64,000 bases of DNA from CAVVWJ01 sp965652025 (lineage in GTDB: Bacteria; Gemmatimonadota; Gemmatimonadetes; Gemmatimonadales; GWC2-71-9): assembly GCA_965652025.1 (NCBI GenBank), contig CBFGTM010000006.1:27779-91778 (forward strand). Direction: 5' to 3'. Every line of letters begins with the position of its first letter. The stretch's first letter is position 1. The position numbers and the translations under genes were made by a program. This document shows, in pieces, positions 41,175 through 48,865 of this stretch. Under the pieces are notes generated by a model, which did not search any database, was not told where the DNA came from, and worked only from the letters and a program-made list of their open reading frames with translations.

Positions 41175-41938
41175 TTCGAGCGCGAGACCGCGTCGAGATC
41201 GGCCGCGGTCAATCGCCCGGTGTGGATAGCGCTGGCCACGAGCGCTCCGTCGCAGCCGCTGTCGCGCATTCGCTCCAGGTCCGGCCGGGTAAGCACCCCG
41301 CCGCCCGCCAGCAGGCGAACGCCGGGCAAGCGGCGGCGCAGCGACTCGAGTAGCCCCAGGTCCACTCCACACCCTGTTCCCACCCGTCCCACATCCAGAA
41401 TCAGGATTGACGCTGCCCCGGCGGCTGCGGCCTGCTCCGCCAGGCTTACGGCGTCCGGCCCGGCTCCGCGAGCATCCTGCATAGCCGGGTGCAGCATGGG
41501 GGTACCGAGCCGCAGGTCGAGGCTGAAGACAACCCGCAACGACCCGAGCAGCTTGATGATCGCCGACAGGTCGGCAAAGGCACGAAGGGTCTCCAACCCG
41601 ACGACGACATCACTGGCTCCGCACGATATGATTTCCAGAGCACCCTCGGGCAGATGAGTGCCCGCGTCCACCATGAGGGCGCCGGAGAACCCGGTGTGAA
41701 AGGCAGCCAGCTCGCGGAGGAGGCTGCGCTGCACCGGCCCCCCTTGAATCGCGTCGAGATCCGCGACATAGCATTGGTGAAGACCCAGAGCCGAGTGGAA
41801 TGCCCGGAGCACCGCCACCGGATCGCCGACCGATCCGGGAACCAGGTCGGATTCGAGCGGAGCGTACCGCGCGCGGTCTCCCGCCTGGGCGTGAACCGCG
41901 ACTCCACCGGCAACGTCCAGGACGGGAATGATCTGCAT
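41129..41938 (-). CDS. HisA-like TIM-barrel protein of the H4MPT cluster
   Basis: The 269-residue protein begins QIIPVLDVAGGVAVHAQAG, like HisA, with HQCYVADLDAIQGG, phosphate-binding LLAGGGVLTRPDLERM and GCDGALVASAIHTG at the end. No his operon surrounds it. A HisA/HisF-like gene is found in archaeal and bacterial methanopterin/methanofuran clusters, so a sugar-phosphate or aminofuran isomerisation is plausible. Its 3' end overlaps the PTPS gene by 46 nt. Its ATG lies within GCATGC, shared antisense with the next gene's possible start. Confidence 0.8.
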   Translation of the reverse strand: MQIIPVLDVAGGVAVHAQAGDRARYAPLESDLVPGSVGDPVAVLRAFHSALGLHQCYVADLDAIQGGPVQRSLLRELAAFHTGFSGALMVDAGTHLPEGALEIISCGASDVVVGLETLRAFADLSAIIKLLGSLRVVFSLDLRLGTPMLHPAMQDARGAGPDAVSLAEQAAAAGAASILILDVGRVGTGCGVDLGLLESLRRRLPGVRLLAGGGVLTRPDLERMRDSGCDGALVASAIHTGRLTAADLDAVSRSNQSGTSDSRYVADWP

Positions 41939-42998
41939 GCGTGACCGAAGCCGTGGGTCGAAAGTGGCCGGGCGAACGGCAATTGTGGGCTGGGACATCG
42001 GCGGGGTCAACACCAAGGCGGCCCGGCTGGCGGCCGACAGCCGGAGTCCCCAGCACACTCTCTGCCGTCCGTTCGAGATTCAGCGGGACCCCTCTCAGCT
42101 GGTCCCAACGCTCAGGGCGGTGGCTGCCCAGCTCGGCGCGGCCGAGACCGACCACCATGCGGTGACGATGACTGCCGAGCTCTCGCAGTTCTTTCGAACC
42201 AAGCGAGAGGGCGTGAATTTCATTTTGCACGCACTGGAAACAGCCTTTCCCGCCGGCCCAATCCAGGTATACACCGTCAGGGGCAGATTCGTCACCCTCC
42301 AGGAGGCTCGCGCGCGTCCGTTGGAGGCTGCTGCATCCAACTGGGCAGCCACCGCTGTCTGGGTGGCCCGCCAGATCCCCGATTGCATCCTGGTGGATAT
42401 CGGGACCACGACGACCGACCTGATTCCGATCGAGCGAGGCACTGTGGTTGCCCGAGGCCGCACCGACCCAGAACGCCTGGCCACCGGTGAGCTGATCTAC
42501 AGCGGCGCACTGCGCACCCCGGCCGAGACCCTCGCCTGGCGGGTTCCGCTGGACGGCACCACCGCGGGACTGTCCGCCGAAGGCTTTGCCCTCAGCGGAG
42601 ACGTGTATCTCTGGTTGGGCCGTCTCGCCGAGGATGACTACACCTGTCCCACTCCGGATGGCCGGCCGGCGACGCGGGAATATGCGGGTGAGCGGCTGGC
42701 ACGGGTGGTATGTGCCGATCGTGAGATGCTCGACGAGGGCACTATCGATAGAATGGCGACGGCCCTGGCCCAGGCTCAGTTGGAACGGATCAGTGGAGCG
42801 CTGCGAGAGCTACGGTCGCGGTTCCCCGCTCTCGACATGGCGGTGGTCACGGGCCTGGGAGAATTCATCGCCGTAGAGGCGGCTCGGGACGCCGGTCTAC
42901 GGGTGATTTCTCTGGGCGATACAGCCGTTGGAGCGGGGCAGACGACGGCGGCCACCGCGGTTGCCTGCCTGCTCCAGCAAGCTCTCGTTGAGCCATGA
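41937..42998 (+). CDS. H4MPT-linked C1-transfer pathway protein (hydantoinase-like ASKHA, Orf19-like)
   Basis: The ~350-residue protein has an ASKHA fold: VGWDIGGVNTKAARL (phosphate 1), VDIGTTTTDLIPIERG (phosphate 2) and MAVVTGLGEFIAVEAAR near the end, with VTMTAELSQFFRTKREGV in between. It matches the 'H4MPT-linked C1 transfer pathway' family found only with H4MPT genes. The exact step is unknown. The start is uncertain: ATG 41937 overlaps the antisense HisA-like start, and GTG 41964 or 41985 would sit closer to the conserved fold. Confidence 0.85.
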   Translation: MRDRSRGSKVAGRTAIVGWDIGGVNTKAARLAADSRSPQHTLCRPFEIQRDPSQLVPTLRAVAAQLGAAETDHHAVTMTAELSQFFRTKREGVNFILHALETAFPAGPIQVYTVRGRFVTLQEARARPLEAAASNWAATAVWVARQIPDCILVDIGTTTTDLIPIERGTVVARGRTDPERLATGELIYSGALRTPAETLAWRVPLDGTTAGLSAEGFALSGDVYLWLGRLAEDDYTCPTPDGRPATREYAGERLARVVCADREMLDEGTIDRMATALAQAQLERISGALRELRSRFPALDMAVVTGLGEFIAVEAARDAGLRVISLGDTAVGAGQTTAATAVACLLQQALVEP

Positions 42999-43036
42999 GC
43001 GGGTGAGGATCTACGTCACGGCTCGCGGTCGTCAAG

Positions 43037-43570
43037 GTGGGAGGCGGGCTCGCCCGGGTTCCGGGAGCCCTGGAGCACGTGTCTGCTCGGATCGCGGAAG
43101 CCGGCGCAGCCTACCCCCTCGTAGTGGTTCCGGGCGGAGGGCGCTTCGCGGATGCGGTCCGCGGCATCGATGCCGAGCTGGGGCTCTCCTCCGATACGGC
43201 CCACTGGATGGCGATCCTGGCGATGGATCTCTATGGCCAGGTTCTGGCAGACCGGATCGAGGCTGCTGAGCTGGTCGAGGAGCCCGGGGCGATATCTGAG
43301 GTGGTGTGTCGGGGTAAGGTGGCCGTGCTGGCACCCTACCGCTGGATGCGCGCCGCTGATGTTCTGCCCCACACCTGGGCGGTTACCAGCGACAGCATCG
43401 CCGCCTTCATAGCGGGCGCGCTCGACGCGAAGCGATTGGTGTTGATCAAGCCGGCGATGGATGGCCCTGCGGTCGATCCATACTTCAATGCTGCCCTGCC
43501 CGTGGGACTGCCGTACCGGATTGTGCCCTGGGACAGCATCGACCAGCTGGAGTCGTGGCTCAGCGAGTAG
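43037..43570 (+). CDS. Amino-acid-kinase-fold protein (Orf9 / MfnE-like)
   Basis: The ~180-residue protein has VVVPGGGRFADAVRGID and VTSDSIAAFIAGALDAKRLVLIKPAMDGP, as in small aspartate/uridylate-kinase-like proteins of H4MPT clusters. Archaeal MfnE phosphorylates the aminomethylfuran phosphate of methanofuran, which would match MfnB nearby. The first standard start, GTG 43037, lies inside the nucleotide-binding KVGGG motif. The natural N-terminus (SRLAVVKVGGG) extends back to an ACG at 43013 preceded by GAGG. A noncanonical start is therefore likely. Confidence 0.8.
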   Translation: MGGGLARVPGALEHVSARIAEAGAAYPLVVVPGGGRFADAVRGIDAELGLSSDTAHWMAILAMDLYGQVLADRIEAAELVEEPGAISEVVCRGKVAVLAPYRWMRAADVLPHTWAVTSDSIAAFIAGALDAKRLVLIKPAMDGPAVDPYFNAALPVGLPYRIVPWDSIDQLESWLSE

Positions 43571-46500
43571 ATCGTTGACGCCGCAGCGACTGCACGCCGA
43601 TGCGCTTGCGGGCCAGGAAATCGACAAAGCGATCGGCCGGCACGGGCCGCCCCAACAGATAACCCTGGACCTCGTCACAGCCCTGCTTCTGAAGCAGGGT
43701 GAGATGGGCCTCGGTTTCCACTCCTTCCGCGATCACCCGAAGACCCAGGGCATGACCCATGGCAATAATGGCGGTGGTGATCGCCGCATCGTCCGGCTGA
43801 ATGGCGATCTCCCGAACGAATGAGCGGTCGATCTTCAGGGTGTCGAGTGGAAAGTGCTTGAGATAACTGAAGGACGAGTACCCGGTCCCGAAATCGTCCA
43901 CCGCCAGATGCAGCCCCATGGCCCGAAGGGCGTGCAGCGCCTCGGTGCCTTCCCGCTGATGATTGACCAGTACGCTTTCGGTCAATTCGAGACTCAGGTA
44001 GCGCGAGTCCAGTCCGCTGATCTGGAGTGCCCGCCCGATAGTCTCGGTCAGCCCTCGCTTGAGCTGCCGGCTGGAGAGATTGACTCCCACCCGAATGCGG
44101 GGAAGTCCAGCGTCCTGCCAGGAACGGTTCTGGAGGCAGGCGCTCTGCAGGATCCACTCACCCATCGGCACGATGAGCCCGTTTTCTTCCGCGATCGGAA
44201 TGAACTCCGATGGCAGCAGCAGCCCCAGCTCAGGATGGCGCCATCGGAGCAACGCCTCGGCGGCAACAACCGTGTTGGTAATGGCGTCTACGATGGGCTG
44301 GTAGTGGACCTCGAACTCGTTGCGCTCCAGCGCCCTACGGAGATCGTTCTCCAGGGTCATTCGCTGCAGCGCGGTGGTCGTCATCGATTTGGAGTAGGTC
44401 TGATAACTGCTACCACCCTGCTCCTTCGCCTTGTACATCGCGGTGTCAGCGTGCATCAACAGCGTGTCGATGTCTTCCCCGTCGTAGGGATAGATGGCGA
44501 TGCCGATGCTCGCGTTGATGAAGATCTCGTGGGTTCCCACCCGCACCGGATGGGCAAAGCTGGAGAGGATTCTGCGGGCCAGCTTCCCCGCATCCTGCGC
44601 ATCGTGCAAACCCGGCATGATCACAGTGAACTCGTCCCCGCCGAGCCGGGCGACCTCCGGTGTGAGCGTGACCACCGCCGGACCGACCTCGTCCTCCCGC
44701 TCCCGGCAGCAGGAGCGCAGCCGAGAAGCTACATGGCGTAGGAGCTGGTCCCCAACATCGTGACCGAGGGTGTCATTGATCCGGCTGAAGTGATCGAGGT
44801 CGATGAAGAAGGCCGCGACCAGGCGCTGCTCCCGGCTGGCCTGTTCCAGGGCGTGGGCCAGCCGCTCCTTGTACGAAAGCCGGTTGGGCAAGCCAGTCAA
44901 ACTGTCGTAGTAGGCCAGCTCCCGGACCTGCTCCAGCATACGTGCGTTGGCCAACGCTACCGCCGCCTGGTCGGCCAGGCGGCGCATCTGATCCTGGTCT
45001 TCCTCCGCGGGGTCCAGCTCGTAGCGCTCCCCCAGGGCAATGATACCGGATAATTGTCGCTGGTAGGCCAGCGGAAGCACTACGAATGAGGTAGCGCCTA
45101 ATTGCGCCAGCGGCCCCAGGTACGAGGGGATCGGCTCGCCCGGTCTGAGGATTACTACCCCTGGTCCGGTCAGCAGACCCTGCACATCTACGGGGCGCAG
45201 TCTGATCCGCTCCACGTGACGGCCGCCCTGCTTGTAGTCCTGTACCACACTGGTAAGCGACTTTGCTTCATCCGCGACTCCCAGCGTGACACTGACCATG
45301 CTGCAAGGAAATACGTCCCGGATGCGAACCAGCACCGTGTCCACGATGGCTGTAGCATCGGTGGCCGACAGCACCGCCCGATCGATTTCGGCGGCAGTGG
45401 CCAGCGCATTGAACTGGCGCCCGAGCTGACCGGCCATGGTGTTGAACGAGGATGCCAGTTGCTCGAACTCATCCTGGCTGGTCACCATTACCCGGCTGGC
45501 AAAGTCGCGCTGGGCGATCCGGTGGGTGCCCTTCTGCAGCTCCTCCAGCGGCAACACGCTCCGGCGGATCTGGCTTAGGCTGAGCAGGAGCACGACCAGG
45601 CCGGAGAGGCTGAGGACGAGTAGGAACGTGTTGGTGAATTCCACCATCGGCTCCAGCACCTTATCTCTCGATTCGCTGAAGTAGACGGTCCACGGTTCGG
45701 CAGCGAACGCGGCGTCCAGCTGAATTGCGGACGACGCTGTGAGGTAAGAATCTCCGTCCGGCACAGCACTGGTATCGACCGACACGATCCCGGTCTGCGC
45801 GTCCTTCCGCTGGACCGGAGCAGGAGTCTTCCAGGATCGGAACAGCGCGAGCCCTTGCTGGTCCATAACCAGGACCCGCGTGGTGGGCGATGGCATGCTC
45901 TCTTCGACGCTAGCCCAGAGGTACTCGGGGCTGACTTCGGCAACAAACGTCCCGCGGACCTCCCCCTTGCGAGCCAGCCGCCGCAACAGATACACCCGGG
46001 AGCGGTCTTTTCCGTGCACCACCGAAATCAGTGGCAGCCCGAGGCGCAGATCTGAGCTATCCCGGCTGGTCAGCCGTGGCCGGCGCGATAGTCGCCCGAA
46101 CACCTCGATCGTCTTGTTGTCATCGCCCACAAATTCGACCGCGACGAACCGCTGCCGGGCCAACAGGTCGAGTCCGGCGATCAGCGTCTTGCTGGCCTCA
46201 ATCAGGTCGGCGCGCAGACGGCTGGTATTGGCCCCCCCACGTCCCGGGCGGGCGCCGCCCATCGCGGCTCGGCCATCGAGCGGGCCTGATTGCGTCAGAT
46301 TGCCGGGCTTGGGTCGGGGAGCCGGCCGGACAGCTGTCTTGGGTAGCCGCTTGGCCGCGGCAAGCTGGAGGACGGCGCTGGGTGGAATACTCTTGAGGGT
46401 GGCGTCGAGCAGGAGAATGCGCTCGAAGATGGCCTGGCCCAGGGCGCGATTCGCCTGCTGAAGCCGGGTTTCACTCTGACGATACAGCTGACGCTTGACG

Positions 46501-46613
46501 TGGCGATAGGACAGTACGGCCAGCACGGCCATCGGCACCAGCGCGCAGCCCACGAATAGAATGAGAAGCCGCCGCCCGAACCTGCTGCGCAGCGGTGTGG
46601 CGTGGAAAGTCAC
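43560..46613 (-). CDS. GGDEF-EAL c-di-GMP enzyme with sensor, HAMP and GAF regions
   Basis: The 1017-residue membrane protein has a transmembrane helix (LLILFVGCALVPMAVLAVL), a large periplasmic sensor, a second helix (FLLVLSLSGLVVLLLSLSQ), HAMP, a GAF-like part, GGDEF and EAL. The GGDEF site is intact (RLGGDEF) but the inhibitory RxxD site five residues before is absent. EAL residues look complete: EALLRWRHPE, LELTES, DDFGTGYSSF, LKIDRSFV and EGVE. It may both make and degrade c-di-GMP. The GTG at 46613 is tentative. It interrupts the C1 cofactor genes on the opposite strand. Confidence 0.9.
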   Translation of the reverse strand: MTFHATPLRSRFGRRLLILFVGCALVPMAVLAVLSYRHVKRQLYRQSETRLQQANRALGQAIFERILLLDATLKSIPPSAVLQLAAAKRLPKTAVRPAPRPKPGNLTQSGPLDGRAAMGGARPGRGGANTSRLRADLIEASKTLIAGLDLLARQRFVAVEFVGDDNKTIEVFGRLSRRPRLTSRDSSDLRLGLPLISVVHGKDRSRVYLLRRLARKGEVRGTFVAEVSPEYLWASVEESMPSPTTRVLVMDQQGLALFRSWKTPAPVQRKDAQTGIVSVDTSAVPDGDSYLTASSAIQLDAAFAAEPWTVYFSESRDKVLEPMVEFTNTFLLVLSLSGLVVLLLSLSQIRRSVLPLEELQKGTHRIAQRDFASRVMVTSQDEFEQLASSFNTMAGQLGRQFNALATAAEIDRAVLSATDATAIVDTVLVRIRDVFPCSMVSVTLGVADEAKSLTSVVQDYKQGGRHVERIRLRPVDVQGLLTGPGVVILRPGEPIPSYLGPLAQLGATSFVVLPLAYQRQLSGIIALGERYELDPAEEDQDQMRRLADQAAVALANARMLEQVRELAYYDSLTGLPNRLSYKERLAHALEQASREQRLVAAFFIDLDHFSRINDTLGHDVGDQLLRHVASRLRSCCREREDEVGPAVVTLTPEVARLGGDEFTVIMPGLHDAQDAGKLARRILSSFAHPVRVGTHEIFINASIGIAIYPYDGEDIDTLLMHADTAMYKAKEQGGSSYQTYSKSMTTTALQRMTLENDLRRALERNEFEVHYQPIVDAITNTVVAAEALLRWRHPELGLLLPSEFIPIAEENGLIVPMGEWILQSACLQNRSWQDAGLPRIRVGVNLSSRQLKRGLTETIGRALQISGLDSRYLSLELTESVLVNHQREGTEALHALRAMGLHLAVDDFGTGYSSFSYLKHFPLDTLKIDRSFVREIAIQPDDAAITTAIIAMGHALGLRVIAEGVETEAHLTLLQKQGCDEVQGYLLGRPVPADRFVDFLARKRIGVQSLRRQRSTR

Positions 46614-46629
46614 ATGAATGCCCGATCGT

Positions 46630-46656
46630 GGGTAAGGCTGGTTAGACCCCTTACCC
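46630..46656. other. GGGTAAGG/CCTTACCC hairpin upstream of the GGDEF-EAL gene
   Basis: GGGTAAGG (46630-46637) and CCTTACCC (46649-46656) form a perfect 8-bp stem with an 11-nt loop, 17 nt before the proposed start on the minus strand. It resembles one unit of the R6/R7 octamer repeats. It may be an RNA hairpin or a protein site. Confidence 0.45.
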
Positions 46657-46796
46657 GGCCTGCCGAGCAAGTGTCATGCCCCTATCAGACGACCGTAATC
46701 GTTGATTTTCAGAGGGTTAGCTCTGCCAGGCCGGCAGAGTTTCGCGGGGGCATCGGGCGTTTCGCGCCAGGATTAGCCACTTGTCGGGAGAACTGC

Positions 46797-47528
46797 CTAC
46801 TGAACGAATTCCGAATTACTGTCGCCCATCGCGCGACGCAGCAGCCGGACTCGGTTCTCCGTTACCCGTCCGGACCGACCCCCCTCGCAGGCCGCGCCCC
46901 GAAAGCCCACGATATCCGGCGCTATTTCACGTAAGTCCGACAGCTGACCGGGACCCAGCGCGCCGGCAACTGCCGTGGTCAGACCTGCCGACCGAGCCTC
47001 CTGGATCAGAGCTGCCAGCCGACGGGGCACCATCAGATCGAGGAGAGTCCGGCCATCCTTGCGGTAGGTGTCGATCAGAAGCCCGGCTGCACTGGCCCTC
47101 GAGGCGGCCGCAGCCAGCGCGTCGGGAGAGGGGCTCTCGGCGTAGTCCCAATCGGCATAAGCGACTGCTATCACTCTGGGATTGAGCGGGTGATCCCGGG
47201 CGGCCGCGACGGCGGCCTGCAGCAGCAGTCCGGCCCGCTCGGACGACGAGACGCGGGCAAATCCCAACTTCAGATAGGTGGCGCTCCGCCGCTGGAGCAC
47301 TGGAAGCCGGCCGATCACCTGCAGGAGCTGGGATGTTTCGATCAGGTCTCCCAAGGCCACACTGAATTCAACCTTGGGCGGCACCCGGCGCATGATGCCG
47401 GCCAGCACCGGTGCAGTCACCGCCCCCAACGGGCCCTCGCTGGGCTCCTTGGCATCGATGATGTCCGCTCCACCGATCAAGGCTGCTGCCACCTCGGCCC
47501 GGGATCGCACGCTGACCAGCAACCGCAT
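46797..47528 (-). CDS. mfnB: (5-formylfuran-3-yl)methyl phosphate synthase
   Basis: MfnB (DUF556) makes the furan phosphate of methanofuran from two glyceraldehyde-3-phosphates, and its presence implies methylofuran synthesis. The 243-residue TIM barrel has VSVRSRAEVAAALIGGADIIDAKEPSEGPLG, with the Asp-Ala-Lys-Glu-Pro active-site motif, and YLKLGFA carrying the second Lys. IDTYRKDGRTLLDLM and GFRGAACEGGRSGRV follow. The ATG at 47528 has AAGGAG at 5 nt. It is divergent from the SDR gene across 78 nt. Confidence 0.92.
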   Translation of the reverse strand: MRLLVSVRSRAEVAAALIGGADIIDAKEPSEGPLGAVTAPVLAGIMRRVPPKVEFSVALGDLIETSQLLQVIGRLPVLQRRSATYLKLGFARVSSSERAGLLLQAAVAAARDHPLNPRVIAVAYADWDYAESPSPDALAAAASRASAAGLLIDTYRKDGRTLLDLMVPRRLAALIQEARSAGLTTAVAGALGPGQLSDLREIAPDIVGFRGAACEGGRSGRVTENRVRLLRRAMGDSNSEFVQ

Positions 47529-47606
47529 CTCGGCTCCTTGTATGATTCTAAGGCGCTGGTATGTTGCCATTTAAGAAGTTATCCCCGAGGGGGAGGGAGG
47601 CGAGGG

Positions 47607-48362
47607 GTGGCCCAGTTGGAGCGGAAGAATGTGCTGGTAACCGGCGCCTCCAGTGGGATCGGCCAGGCTATCGCAGTGCGCTGCGCAAGGGCCGGCGCCG
47701 ACCTGGCAATCACCTATCGCTCCAATGAGAAAGGTGCTCGAGCCACCGCCCAATCTATTCGAGATCTGGGCCGGCGAGCCGAGATGCTGCGCATCGACAT
47801 TGGACGGGAGGAAGACATCGAGCGGCTTTCTGTTGAGGTGAGCAAGGCATTTTCCCGGATCGATGTCTGGATCAACAACGCCGGCGCCGACATTCTGACC
47901 GGTCAGGCGACCCAACTCGCCCGGCGGCAGAAGCTGGACACAGTTCTGACGGTAGACCTCAGAGGCACCGTGCTCGCGTCCTGGGCAGCCGTGGATCTCA
48001 TGCGAAAGCAGGGTGGCGGCAACATCATAAACATGGCGTGGGACCACGTGAATGTCGGGATGGAGGGAGAGAACCCGGTCCTCTATTCGGCTGCCAAGGG
48101 CGGAGTAGCCAGCTTCAGCCGCTCGCTCGCGCGTGATGTTGCACCGGATATCCGGGTGAACATTCTGGCGCCGGGGTTCATTGAAACTGCATTCGGCGAA
48201 GGGGCCAATCCCAACTTTCGTCAGAAAGTCGTCGAGATGACGCCGCTCCGCCGCTGGGGCACGCCCGAGGACGTCGCCAGTGCCGCCGTCTTTCTGGCCT
48301 CGGACGACTCGGCCTTTCTTACCGGCCAGATGATCATGGTGAATGGTGGAGTGGTGATGTAG
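47607..48362 (+). CDS. Short-chain dehydrogenase/reductase, possible pteridine reductase
   Basis: The 251-residue SDR has TGASSGIG, WINNAGADI and YSAAKGGVASFSRSLA. The position normally held by the catalytic Ser reads INMAWDHVNVG, with no Ser but an Asp nearby, like pteridine reductase PTR1. It starts the pterin-related operon (PCD, DHPS-like, pabB, pabA) and no dmrA-type dihydromethanopterin reductase is seen. A role in reducing dihydromethanopterin is an attractive inference; a generic ketoreductase remains possible. The GTG start follows a GGGAGG ribosome-binding site. Confidence 0.8.
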   Translation: MAQLERKNVLVTGASSGIGQAIAVRCARAGADLAITYRSNEKGARATAQSIRDLGRRAEMLRIDIGREEDIERLSVEVSKAFSRIDVWINNAGADILTGQATQLARRQKLDTVLTVDLRGTVLASWAAVDLMRKQGGGNIINMAWDHVNVGMEGENPVLYSAAKGGVASFSRSLARDVAPDIRVNILAPGFIETAFGEGANPNFRQKVVEMTPLRRWGTPEDVASAAVFLASDDSAFLTGQMIMVNGGVVM

Positions 48363-48398
48363 ACGCAACCAGTGACTAGCGACTATGAGGAGGAGAAC

Positions 48399-48761
48399 AT
48401 GCCTGCAACCAAAGAACGCACCTACAACGACACCGAAATCAACGAGCGCCTGAAGGAGCTGCCCGGCTGGTATTTCGAAGACGGCTGGATCCGCCGGGTG
48501 TACAAGACCGACGGATGGCCCACCACCCTGATGCTGGTCAACGCGGTCGGCTATCTCGCCGAGGCGGCCTATCATCACCCGGACCTCACCGTTACCTGGG
48601 GCCGGATCGTGGTGAAGCTGCAGAACCACGCGGCCGGCGGCATTACCGACAAGGATTTCGAGCTGGCCCGAAAGATCGAGGAGGTCGTGCTTTGGCGGCC
48701 CCAGGGTGGCGCGCTCGAGGGGACGCCCAACAAATGGGTCCGGTCGGGGGATCCGCGGTAG
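48399..48761 (+). CDS. Pterin-4a-carbinolamine dehydratase family protein
   Basis: The 120-residue protein has LKELPGWYFEDGWIRRVYKTDGW and the active-site AAYHHPDLTVTWGRIVVKLQNHAAGGITDKDFELA with the conserved His-His-Pro. PCD dehydrates 4a-hydroxypterins. PCD-like genes are frequent in H4MPT clusters, where the exact role is unsettled. The ATG has a strong GAGGAGGAG site. The 3' end lies beside repeat R8. Confidence 0.9.
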   Translation: MPATKERTYNDTEINERLKELPGWYFEDGWIRRVYKTDGWPTTLMLVNAVGYLAEAAYHHPDLTVTWGRIVVKLQNHAAGGITDKDFELARKIEEVVLWRPQGGALEGTPNKWVRSGDPR

Positions 48762-48865
48762 GCGGTCAGTTGGTCTGCCGGTCAGGCGGTCGACAACGAA
48801 AGGCGATAGATGAAAACTGGGTCTGAATCAGCCGACCGGCTGACCGACCGACCGGCTGACGTCCG
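48762..48865. repeat. Octamer-built inverted repeat R8
   Basis: Left octamers GCGGTCAG, TTGGTCTG, CCGGTCAG, GCGGTCGA (48762-48793) face right octamers GACCGGCT, GACCGACC, GACCGGCT, GACGTCCG (48834-48865). The start codon of the DHPS-like gene lies in the loop, and its residues 9-18 are encoded by the right arm. Confidence 0.75.

Noticed and set aside
41129..41938. hisA of the histidine pathway
   Set aside because: No other his gene lies nearby and the context is H4MPT synthesis; the protein is therefore called HisA-like only.
46614..46796. c-di-GMP riboswitch upstream of the GGDEF-EAL gene
   Set aside because: Only a simple 8-bp hairpin is visible; the conserved GEMM core (GNRA loop and receptor) was not found.
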